Source of the DNA: Actinomyces sp.
GTDB taxonomy: Bacteria > Actinomycetota > Actinomycetes > Actinomycetales > Actinomycetaceae
Assembly: GCA_018375675.1 (NCBI GenBank)
Contig: JAHACW010000023.1
Span: 1 to 32,313, forward strand
Length of the DNA stretch: 32,313 nucleotides
Direction: 5' to 3'
Shown in pieces: positions 22,566-32,313 of this stretch. The position numbers and the translations under genes were made by a program. Under the pieces are notes generated by a model. That model ran no database searches. It was not told where the DNA came from and worked only from the letters and a program-made list of their open reading frames with translations. Each line of letters starts with the position of its first letter. Positions within the stretch are counted from its first letter, which is position 1.

Positions 22566-25225
22566 GCAACAACGTGCACACCAAGCCCCGCGCTCAGCGC
22601 ATTGATTCCCAGGACGAGGCCGTGGCCTCGTCCGTGGAGGCGACCGAGCAGCGCGAGGCAACCGCCCAGGACCAGGCGCCCGTCGCTGCGGGCGAGTCGC
22701 CCGCGCCCAAGCCGAGGACCACGCGCAACCGCCTGCTGACGATCACGCAGCGCTTCGCGACGTTCCGCACCCGCCTGCCGATCTGGTCGCTGCTCGTCCT
22801 CGCCCTGCTCTTCGCCGGCCCGGTCGCGGCTTTCGAGCCCGTCTTCGGCGGGGGAGCGGGCGCGATTGCCGCGGGTGCGGGCGTAGCCTGCGGCCTGCTG
22901 ATCGCCGCCGCCTCGACGCGCTGGCGCTGGGACGCGCTGACGACCGTCCTGAGCGTCGTCGTCACGTACTTTCTGCTGGGTAGCGCGGCCGCCCTGCGCG
23001 CCGAGGCCCTCTACGGGTTCCTGCCCACGGGCAAGACCCTGCAGGTCATGGTGCTGGGTTCCTTCCGCGCGTGGAAGGACCTGCTCACCCTGACGGCCCC
23101 GGTGTCTGTCTACTCGGGTCCGGCCCTCGTGCCGTGGATGTGCGGCCTCGTGTGCGCTGTCCTCGCGGGCCTGATCACTGCCCGCTCCGGGCGCGCGGTC
23201 CTCGGGTCGATCCCGCTCGTTGTCATGGGCGTCATTTCGGTCTTCTTCGGCCTCTCGCGCCATGCGCTGCCCGTGTGGGCCGTGCTGACCTGGTGGGCGC
23301 TTCTGGCTGCCTGGTGGGCGCTGGCTGCCCAGTACCAGCGCATCTCGCTGGGGCAGGACGTCCTCGTGGGTCGTTCTGCCTCGGGTGGTGGCGAGGTGAC
23401 GGCCGCTCGCCAGTCGCGTTCGACCGTGTACGTTGGCACGCGTTTGCTGGGTGCCCTCTCGATTCTCGCGGTGTCTGTCGGCGTCGCGCTGCCCGCTGCG
23501 GCGTTCCTTGGCGCTGGCGGGACTCGCATCGTGGGCCGCGACCTCGTGGATCCGCCCCTCGACATTCAGGCCTACCCCTCGCCCCTGTCCTCCTTCCGCC
23601 ACTACACGACGGACCTGCAGGACGAAACCCTCCTGACCGTGTCCGACCTGCCGGAGAACCAGCGCGTGCGCATCGCCGCGATGGACGTGTACGACGGCAC
23701 GACCTTCGGTATGTCCACGAAGCGCGGAGACGGACACACGGGCTACATTCCCGTGGAGTCCACGATCCCCGGCCGCGCCGAGGGTGACTCCCTCGTGACC
23801 GTGACGACGAGTGGCCTGTCCGGCCCGTGGGTGCCGGTGCTCGGCAATCCCTCGGAGATCGCGTTCACGGGTGCGGGTTCCGCCGCCCAGAAGGATGGCC
23901 TCTACGTGGACACGTGGGCGAACGCCGCGCTGACGACCGGCCCCGCGGGAACCATGACGTACAACGTGCGCACGTCCTTCGCCGAGCCCATGCGCGACGA
24001 GGACCTGGCGTCCCTGTCGGTCGTGCCGCTTGGTACCACCGACAAGAACGTGCCCGAGGGCCTGGCGACCAAGGTCTCGGAGCTCACCCAGAACGCCTCC
24101 ACGGCGCTGTCCGCCGCGCGTGCGATCGAGCACTACCTGGCGAATAACGGCTACTACCTGAACGAGAACACGCAGTTCTCGCGTCCGGGTGTGCGCACGG
24201 ACCGCCTCGAGCGCATGCTGAGCGGCGACGAGCAGCTCATCGGCGACGACCAGCAGTACTCGGCGCTCATGGCCCTGATGCTGCATCAGTTGGGTATGAA
24301 CGCTCGCGTCGTCATGGGCGCCTACCCCGAGGGTGGCTCCCAGGGCGGTCCCGCGACCCTGCACGGCTCGGACATCCGCGCGTGGGTCGAGGTCGAGTTC
24401 GAGGGCGGCGTCTGGGCCGTCTTCGATCCCACGCCCCCGCGCGACCACACGCCGCAGACCCAGGTCCCCAAGCCTCGGAGCGTGCCGCGCCCGCAGGTGC
24501 TCCAGCCCCCGGAGCCCCCGGAGGCTCCCGCCGAGCTGCCGCCGACGACGCGCGACCAGAACGCCGACCCGATGGAGCCCCCGGCCGAGCCCTTCCCGTG
24601 GGGTCTCGTCGCCGGTATCTCGGGTGGCATCCTGTTGATTCTTCTGCCGCCGCTGATGGTCCTGCTGTTTAAGGCGGGGCGCCGCAGGCGTCGGCGCCGC
24701 GCCGCCGCCGTGGGCGCGCTGGTCGGCTCTTGGGATGAGGTCGTGGACCTGGCCGCGGACTCCGGCCTGCGCATCGACGTGGGTCGTACACGCCAGGAGA
24801 CCGCCTGGTCGCTGGCCTCCCAGTGGGAGCTCGGCGAGGACCCGGGCGACCCCTTCTCCCTGGTGACGGGCGAGGTGCGCCACGGTGACGACGGTTCGAC
24901 GGACTCGGTGGAGGTTGACGAGGTCGAGGCCGGCGCGGGCCGCTACATCATCGACGGCTGGAGCCGCTTCGGCGACGACGTGCCCGCCCCCGTGGTGATC
25001 GCGCGCTACGCGGATATCGCGAGCTTCGCTTCGAACGGTGCCTCGCGTGACCGTGCGCGTGACGCGTGGGCCCAGGTGCGCTCCCTGCGTACGCAGGTGA
25101 GCAAGAAAGCTGGCTTCCTGGCGCGCGTGCGCCGCGCGCTGTCCCTGCGCTCCCTGCGCATGCGCCGCAAGTTGCGACTGAGCGCGTCGATCGCGCGCAC
25201 GATGGATGAGGAGAAGAAGGCGTGA
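22562..25225 (+). CDS. Membrane transglutaminase-fold protein lacking Cys and His
   Basis: This 887-residue protein has an N-terminal block of hydrophobic helices (first near residue 73), a large external region, a transglutaminase-like core at about 530-630, a further helix near 680-706, and a cytoplasmic C-terminal part. In the core, GDDQQYSALMALMLHQLG places Asp563 where the catalytic Cys is expected, and DIRAWVEV places Arg606 where HAW supplies the catalytic His. The Asp of FDPTPP (622) remains. Protease or cross-linking activity is therefore unlikely, and a binding role is possible. The ATG at 22562 overlaps the DUF58 stop. The stop overlaps the kinase start as GTGA. Confidence 0.85.
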   Translation: MSNNVHTKPRAQRIDSQDEAVASSVEATEQREATAQDQAPVAAGESPAPKPRTTRNRLLTITQRFATFRTRLPIWSLLVLALLFAGPVAAFEPVFGGGAGAIAAGAGVACGLLIAAASTRWRWDALTTVLSVVVTYFLLGSAAALRAEALYGFLPTGKTLQVMVLGSFRAWKDLLTLTAPVSVYSGPALVPWMCGLVCAVLAGLITARSGRAVLGSIPLVVMGVISVFFGLSRHALPVWAVLTWWALLAAWWALAAQYQRISLGQDVLVGRSASGGGEVTAARQSRSTVYVGTRLLGALSILAVSVGVALPAAAFLGAGGTRIVGRDLVDPPLDIQAYPSPLSSFRHYTTDLQDETLLTVSDLPENQRVRIAAMDVYDGTTFGMSTKRGDGHTGYIPVESTIPGRAEGDSLVTVTTSGLSGPWVPVLGNPSEIAFTGAGSAAQKDGLYVDTWANAALTTGPAGTMTYNVRTSFAEPMRDEDLASLSVVPLGTTDKNVPEGLATKVSELTQNASTALSAARAIEHYLANNGYYLNENTQFSRPGVRTDRLERMLSGDEQLIGDDQQYSALMALMLHQLGMNARVVMGAYPEGGSQGGPATLHGSDIRAWVEVEFEGGVWAVFDPTPPRDHTPQTQVPKPRSVPRPQVLQPPEPPEAPAELPPTTRDQNADPMEPPAEPFPWGLVAGISGGILLILLPPLMVLLFKAGRRRRRRRAAAVGALVGSWDEVVDLAADSGLRIDVGRTRQETAWSLASQWELGEDPGDPFSLVTGEVRHGDDGSTDSVEVDEVEAGAGRYIIDGWSRFGDDVPAPVVIARYADIASFASNGASRDRARDAWAQVRSLRTQVSKKAGFLARVRRALSLRSLRMRRKLRLSASIARTMDEEKKA

Positions 25226-26757
25226 CGCCAGCGGTTGCGGGTATGAGGGGCCCCGATATTCCCGGTTTCCGGTGGGTGCGCCCGCTGGGGCAGGGTGGCT
25301 TCGCCGACGTGTTCCTGTACCGTCAGGAGCTGCCGAGCCGCGAGGTCGCCATTAAGGTCGTGCGTACTCAGGGCGACGAGCGGGGCACGAAGGAACTGCA
25401 CCGCGAGGCCGACGCTATGACGCTGCTGGCCGGCCACCCCGCGGTCGTCGAGCTGCACGGCGTGGGCACGACGGCCGACGGCCGCGCCTACCTGGTGATG
25501 GAATATTGCCCGGTTGCTGACCTGCTCACGCAGGTGCGCGCGCGCCCGATGGCTCTGGAGAAGGCCCTCGACACGATGATCAAGGTGTGCGGCGGCGTGG
25601 AGATGTTCCACCGCCAGGGTTACGTGCACCGTGATATCAAGCCGTCCAACATCATGCTGGACGCGTACGGCAAGCCGGTGCTCGCCGACTTCGGCGTGGC
25701 CTCGAAGGTGGGGCAGCTGGAGGTCGGAGCGTTCGACGGCTTCTCGGTGCTGTGGGCGCCCCCGGAGCAGCAGGACGTGAATTCGCCGGCTTCGCCCCTG
25801 CAGGACGTGTGGGCGCTGGCCGCGACGACGTGGACCTTCGTGACCGGCCGCAGCCCCTTCGAGGACCCGATCGGCGACAATTCTGCCGCGTCGATCGCGA
25901 ACCGCGTGCAGCGTGGCCGCATGCGCGGCCTCGGCCGCGCGGATGCTCCGGCGGAACTTGAGCGCGTGCTGCGCGCGGCCATGACGATCGACCCGCAGGA
26001 GCGCACCCAGAGTGCGATGGAGTTCGGTCAGGGGCTGCAGCGCGTCCAGAAGGAGCTGGGCCTGCCGCGCACGGAGATGGAGATCAAGGAGAAGCGCTCC
26101 AAGGCCTCCGCCCCCGTCGTGGGCGACCAGAAGACGCGCCTGCGTGGCGCTCCCGTCATCGACCCGGATAAGACGCGCCTGCGCTCCTCGGCCTCGTATT
26201 CCTTCGAGGGCGGGGCGGGCTCCGGCGGCGTCGAGGCCGTCGCGGACTCCTGGAGGATTGAACGTTCCTCGGACGTGGACGAGGACTCGATCGGTCGCGT
26301 GGTCGAGGATTCCTCCGGCGCCAAGCGGGGCATTTCGCCCGTCGTGGGCGTGCTCCTGGCGCTCGTGGCGGCGGTCATTGCCGCCGGCCTGGTCGTGGGC
26401 ATGCTGCGCGGCGAAGGATCCTTTACTCGCATTTCTCCCGCCCCCGAGACGACGAGTGCGTCGCCCGCCCCCGGGGACGCCGTGGGGTCGGCCCCGCCGC
26501 AGGCCTCCGGCTTGACGGGGGAGTACGCAGACGGCGTGGTGACGTGGACGTGGACGGCGCCGACGGGCCCAGCCCCCACCGACATCGTCTACGCCTACGA
26601 GGCCACGGGCCCGGCAGGCACGTCGCACGGCCGCGTGGAGACCACAACGGCGATGGTGGACGGCGCCAGCGGCGAGAATTGCATGGAGCTCACGACGGTG
26701 TCCCGCTCATCCGGGCGCATGTCCGAGCCGCTGCACGCATGTGTGGATGTGCCGTGA
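25222..26757 (+). CDS. Transmembrane serine/threonine protein kinase (Pkb2-like)
   Basis: This 511-residue kinase has a complete Hanks-type domain: GQGGFADVF (23-31), catalytic Lys45 in VAIKV, HRDIKPSN with Asp138, DFG at 156-158, and WAPPEQ where most kinases have APE. A juxtamembrane segment holds two KTRLR motifs at 304-308 and 317-321. One membrane helix (about 374-396) leads to an extracellular region with a Pro/Ala linker and a beta-rich, Fn3-like domain with two Cys (GENCMEL and LHACVD). The GTG start overlaps the preceding stop, with GAGGAG upstream. No PASTA repeats are present, so it is not PknB. It probably senses an envelope signal and phosphorylates cytoplasmic partners. Confidence 0.92.
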   Translation: MTPAVAGMRGPDIPGFRWVRPLGQGGFADVFLYRQELPSREVAIKVVRTQGDERGTKELHREADAMTLLAGHPAVVELHGVGTTADGRAYLVMEYCPVADLLTQVRARPMALEKALDTMIKVCGGVEMFHRQGYVHRDIKPSNIMLDAYGKPVLADFGVASKVGQLEVGAFDGFSVLWAPPEQQDVNSPASPLQDVWALAATTWTFVTGRSPFEDPIGDNSAASIANRVQRGRMRGLGRADAPAELERVLRAAMTIDPQERTQSAMEFGQGLQRVQKELGLPRTEMEIKEKRSKASAPVVGDQKTRLRGAPVIDPDKTRLRSSASYSFEGGAGSGGVEAVADSWRIERSSDVDEDSIGRVVEDSSGAKRGISPVVGVLLALVAAVIAAGLVVGMLRGEGSFTRISPAPETTSASPAPGDAVGSAPPQASGLTGEYADGVVTWTWTAPTGPAPTDIVYAYEATGPAGTSHGRVETTTAMVDGASGENCMELTTVSRSSGRMSEPLHACVDVP

Positions 26758-26760
26758 TGC

Positions 26761-26839
26761 GGGTCATGCAATCGGTTCAGTTTTATGCATCGCGACCCAT
26801 CGCGTCCCAACGAGGCGCTGGTCACGTCGCGTGTAGAAT
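26761..26839 (+). promoter_or_regulatory. Possible internal promoter before the phosphatase gene
   Basis: This 136-bp gap is the only sizeable break after the Fn3 gene in the cluster. TAGAAT at 26834-26839 is a good -10 element without a clear -35. Upstream, GGGTCATGCA (26761-26770) can pair with TGCAT and GACCC near 26786-26798, giving a bulged hairpin. The phosphatase and FHA genes could thus be made independently of the kinase. Confidence 0.45.
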
Positions 26840-26893
26840 GGTCAGTATCGCGCGTGATCCCTCGCGCTCAACGCAGCTAAAGGATGAAGGCAC

Positions 26894-27766
26894 ATGTCTC
26901 TGAATGAACATGCGGAACGTCCCGCAGTTCGATGGGGCGCCTCGACCGACATTGGTCCGGTCCGCTCCGAAAACGAGGATTCATGGCTGGCTGTCCCTCC
27001 CGTCTTCGCTGTCGCAGATGGCATGGGTGGCCACCTGGGTGGTGCCCAGGCCTCGTCGAGCGCCGTCATTACCCTCCAGGAGTTCCTGAGCACCGATCGT
27101 CTGGGCAACCGTCCCGTCGACCTGGTGGACCTGTCCGTCGCGATCGACGCGGCGGCGACGGCCGTCGCCTCGCTGGCCCCGATCGACAATCCGATGAGTG
27201 CGCCGGGGACGACCCTGTCGGGCGTCATGGTGCTGCGCACCGCCGAGGGCCCGTACTGGCTCTCATTTAACGTGGGTGACTCCCGCGTGTATGTCGTGGG
27301 CGGCGGGGGCATCCGCCAGCTCACCCATGACCACTCCGCGCTGCAGGAGGCACGTGACCTCGCAGCCACCTCCGGAGCGCCCCGTGTGATCCCTCCCGCA
27401 AACGTTGTGACAAAGGCGTTGGGCGCCGGGCAGACCGGAAGTGTGAAAGCCGACTACACAATCATGCCGCTGGAAGAGGGTGATCGGGCGGTCATCTGTA
27501 CAGACGGCGTGCACGGCGTCCTGCGCGATTCGCAGATTCACGCGGTTGTCGCGGCCGGCGACGGCCCTCAGGGGACCGCGGATGCGCTTGTACGCGCGTC
27601 GCTGGAATCGGGCACCCGGGATAATACGACCGCCGTTGTAGTTTACGCAGGAACCAAATCACGAGTAACATTGACATCGAATGTCATGAATCGGATGATT
27701 CAACCAGTACGTCCGGCGTCGATTGAGACCGCTCGCCGGGTTCCTCGTAGAGAAGGCAGTAACTGA
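26894..27766 (+). CDS. prpC: PP2C family serine/threonine phosphatase
   Basis: This 290-residue protein is a metal-dependent PPM phosphatase. The motifs are in order: SENEDSW with Glu28/Asp29, VADGMGG with metal-binding Asp42, GTTLSGV, FNVGDSRVYV, LTHDHS, TDGVHG with Asp204, and RDNTTAVVV with Asp243. All metal ligands are present, so it should be active. It is soluble, with a short basic tail. AAAGGATG provides the ribosome binding site. The position beside the kinase makes dephosphorylation of the kinase and its targets the likely job. The stop shares one base with the FHA gene start (TGATG). Confidence 0.94.
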   Translation: MSLNEHAERPAVRWGASTDIGPVRSENEDSWLAVPPVFAVADGMGGHLGGAQASSSAVITLQEFLSTDRLGNRPVDLVDLSVAIDAAATAVASLAPIDNPMSAPGTTLSGVMVLRTAEGPYWLSFNVGDSRVYVVGGGGIRQLTHDHSALQEARDLAATSGAPRVIPPANVVTKALGAGQTGSVKADYTIMPLEEGDRAVICTDGVHGVLRDSQIHAVVAAGDGPQGTADALVRASLESGTRDNTTAVVVYAGTKSRVTLTSNVMNRMIQPVRPASIETARRVPRREGSN

Positions 27767-29076
27767 TGCTTCAGATTGGACGTTTCCTGTGCCGCGGGCA
27801 GGGCGCGATGCTCGTCACGGGTCCCCTCGGTGCGGCGCTGGTTCCGCTCGACTTTGCTGACTCCGCTGCTGACGTGGTGTGGGGTCGTGCCGACACTCAG
27901 GCGTGGCTGTCTCACGTTCAGGCCGAAAAGGGTGACGCCCTCCTCCTGGACTGTGCAGGCGAGCAGCCCTACCTGACCGTGCTGGGTAACATCCAGCTGC
28001 GCATGCGCGCCGCCGGCCAGATCACCGAACAGGTCTGGACCGACCCGATCTGGGCGTGGCCCTTCAACCCCGGCGAATGGCAGACCTTCGAGGCCACCAT
28101 CATCGACGGCGACGAGGTGACGTGGATGGTGCCCGCCGCCGACCGCGTCGAGGCGGGCGAGATCCGCATCGGCCGCGCGCTCGACGAGGTCGAGGCCCTC
28201 GCCTCGATGCCCGTCGACACCATGGGCTTCCTCATCAACCCCGACATCCCGGATCACGAGCGTCGCGCCCGCCGCGAGGCCCGCGAGGAGCTGCCGGAGC
28301 CGACCGTGCACACCGCCTCCGTGGACCTGGCCGCCGTCGAGGCCCAGTTCCTCGCCGCGACCAGCAACGGCCCCGTGTCGCTGAGCTCCGCTTCCCGCAC
28401 CCCCGCCGAGGCCTCCGAGGCCTCGGACGAGCAGGTCGAGGAAGAGTCGCATGAGGATGCGCCCGCGAAGGACGCTGAGCAGCCCTCGGGCGAGCTCTAC
28501 GTCGTCGCCGACGCTGAGGAGCCGCCGGTCGATACGGCGGAGTCCGCCGAGCGCGCCGGTGGTTTTGGCGAGTCGGGTACCCCGGCCTCGTCTGAGCCTG
28601 CCCCCGAGGCGGTCGTCGAGCCCCCCGCCGCCCCCGAGGCCATGAGCGCCGAGGGCCTGGCCGGCCTGGGTGCTGAGACCGACACCGAGGCGACGATCCT
28701 GCGCCTGGCCCCCACGAACTCGGGCCCCGCCGCGCCCGTCGCGTTCCTGATTCACGGCGGCACCGTGCCCGTCGAGGTCTCTCGCGACGTCGTCATCGGC
28801 CGCGACCCCGACGCGCGTGCGCTGACCGGCCGCCCCGTGGCCACGGTCCTGCGCGTGCCCAGCCCCGAGACCGAGATTTCCCGCTCGCACTGCGCCGTCA
28901 TGATGACGACGCCCGGCTCCTGGGCCCTCATGGACCTGGGCAGCGCGAACGGCACCGTCCTGCGCCACGCCGACGGCTCGTTCCAGGACGTCACCCCCAT
29001 GGTGACGATCGCCCTGAACGACGGCGACCTTATCGACGTGGGTGAGGGAACCACGATCGAGTTCCGCGTGCGCTGA
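27766..29076 (+). CDS. FHA domain protein
   Basis: This 436-residue protein has three parts. Residues 1-~185 form an unrecognised folded domain (LQIGRFLCRGQGAMLVTGPL at the start). Residues ~190-310 are a Glu/Ala/Pro-rich flexible linker. The C-terminus is a forkhead-associated domain with IGRDP (from 342), SRSH (372-375) and NGT (395-397), the residues that bind phosphothreonine. There is no membrane helix, so it is cytoplasmic. As the last gene behind kinase and phosphatase, it is the natural reader of the kinase's phosphothreonines. The N-terminal domain may be cluster-specific; I cannot assign it to a family. Confidence 0.9.
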   Translation: MLQIGRFLCRGQGAMLVTGPLGAALVPLDFADSAADVVWGRADTQAWLSHVQAEKGDALLLDCAGEQPYLTVLGNIQLRMRAAGQITEQVWTDPIWAWPFNPGEWQTFEATIIDGDEVTWMVPAADRVEAGEIRIGRALDEVEALASMPVDTMGFLINPDIPDHERRARREAREELPEPTVHTASVDLAAVEAQFLAATSNGPVSLSSASRTPAEASEASDEQVEEESHEDAPAKDAEQPSGELYVVADAEEPPVDTAESAERAGGFGESGTPASSEPAPEAVVEPPAAPEAMSAEGLAGLGAETDTEATILRLAPTNSGPAAPVAFLIHGGTVPVEVSRDVVIGRDPDARALTGRPVATVLRVPSPETEISRSHCAVMMTTPGSWALMDLGSANGTVLRHADGSFQDVTPMVTIALNDGDLIDVGEGTTIEFRVR

Positions 29077-29090
29077 TCGACTCACACGCT

Positions 29091-29130
29091 GCAGGTGGGG
29101 CGGGCCTTCGGGCTCGCCCCACCTGCTTGT
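29091..29130 (+). terminator. Terminator of the signalling cluster
   Basis: GCAGGTGGGGCG pairs with CGCCCCACCTGC (29091-29126) around GGGCCTTCGGGC-type inner pairing, followed by TTGT. This places a boundary between the FHA gene and PPDK. Confidence 0.78.
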
Positions 29131-29212
29131 ATGGTGGTTTCTCGCGAGCGAGCGATACCGGGAAAGGCGCCCCTACCTCGTCTATGTAAGGACAATCATA
29201 CTCTCGCGCGCC

Positions 29213-29276
29213 TTGAGGTGACCTAGGTCCCTTGATGCGTGTATCCTTACCCCTGGTAGCGACCCGCTGGTGGGTC
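29213..29276 (+). promoter_or_regulatory. PPDK gene promoter region with palindromes
   Basis: TATCCT at 29242-29247 is a plausible -10 element. TTGAGG at 29213-29218 is a poor -35 because the spacing is 23 bases. Between them lies the perfect palindrome GACCTAGGTC (29220-29229), a candidate operator. A leader hairpin CGACCC-N6-GGGTCG lies at about 29259-29276. A second -10-like CATACT occurs near 29197. Confidence 0.42.
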
Positions 29277-29308
29277 GATCATCGCAAACACGGAAGTTGA
29301 GGACCACG

Positions 29309-32026
<2,718 letters not shown>

Positions 32027-32065
32027 TTGCTGGTGGCGCTGTTGTGAACGGCGCTGCGTGAGCGT

Positions 32066-32108
32066 GACGAGGCCGTGGCCGGGCAACCGGTCGCGGCCTC
32101 GTTTCGTT
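32066..32108 (+). terminator. Terminator after ppdK
   Basis: CGAGGCCG (32068-32075) pairs with CGGCCTCG (32094-32101), with inner CCGG/CCGG pairing around a GCAA loop, followed by TTTCGTT. Confidence 0.72.
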
Positions 32109-32250
32109 GTGGCCCCACGGGTGTTCCGGGCGCCGGAGGGTCCGGCCGCTGTGTGTGCCGGTGGGCGGCGGCCCGCCCGCGAGCCGTCCGCGCCGTGTGT
32201 TGGTGCTTGTGGCTCCGCTGGTGTTCCGGGCGCCGTCGGGCCCGGCCGCC
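32109..32250. repeat. Imperfect 40-bp direct repeat at 100-bp pitch, with edge repeat part 1
   Basis: GTGTTCCGGGCGCCG starts at 32121 and again at 32221, exactly 100 bases apart, within about 40 bases of wider similarity. Bases 32128-32145 are a near-exact reverse complement of the GC-rich block at 153-172. Bases 32146-32183 equal bases 1-38 of the window. No gene is seen. Confidence 0.72.
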
Positions 32251-32298
32251 CGCGAGATCGCCACACGCGAGCCTGCGGCTCGGAGTGGTCGATCTCGA
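32248..32298. repeat. Edge repeat with nested hairpin, right copy
   Basis: Exact 51-base match to 30-80, in direct orientation, containing the same nested hairpin. Similarity continues imperfectly to the end of the window. The sequence is cut off here, so further copies beyond it cannot be judged. Confidence 0.8.
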
Positions 32299-32313
32299 AG
32301 CCCGCCCGTGCCC

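Overview
The window is high-GC DNA with strongly G/C-biased third codon positions. It looks like chromosomal sequence from an actinobacterium, most probably an Actinomycetaceae member (Actinomyces/Schaalia-like). This rests on a ClpC with actinobacterial neighbours, a nitrobindin-like/YgfZ/Dtd trio, PPDK, several probable leaderless promoters, and a MoxR-DUF58-transglutaminase-kinase-phosphatase-FHA operon headed by a giant Fn3 protein. The species cannot be fixed from the sequence alone.

Layout. 1-1219: gene-free, built of short repeats. It holds a hairpin repeat also found at the right edge, three arrays of short sites at constant pitch (52, 42 and 42 bp) whose orientation flips in the middle, and a 77-bp element with inverted ends. 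1220-2855: DUF1697 protein and RlmB. 2894-5034 (minus): three paralogous ~200-residue proteins of unknown function plus a collapsed fourth copy. 5120-10692 (plus): DUF456 membrane protein, PurA, an uncharacterised membrane protein, a nitrobindin-like protein, YgfZ and Dtd. 10693-11529: a second repeat-rich region with three further arrays and an inverted copy of the 77-bp element, then the clpC control region. 11530-13998: ClpC. 14185-29076: a seven-gene same-strand cluster. 29309-32026: PPDK. 32027-32313: terminator and repeats matching the left edge.

The seven-gene cluster encodes a membrane-anchored 2045-residue Ig-like/Fn3 protein, a MoxR AAA+ ATPase, a DUF58 protein, a membrane transglutaminase-fold protein lacking the expected Cys and His, a transmembrane Ser/Thr kinase, a PP2C phosphatase and an FHA protein. 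Junctions are mostly 1-4 nt overlaps. The order resembles what has been called the PFNA cluster in bifidobacteria. A plausible reading is an envelope-sensing phospho-signalling module: the kinase has an extracellular beta-rich domain and two cytoplasmic KTRLR motifs that could recruit the FHA protein, with the phosphatase as off-switch. That reading is inference.

The least explained material is (a) the two intergenic repeat regions, which share the same composite design although their short sites differ, and (b) the three-member paralogous family.
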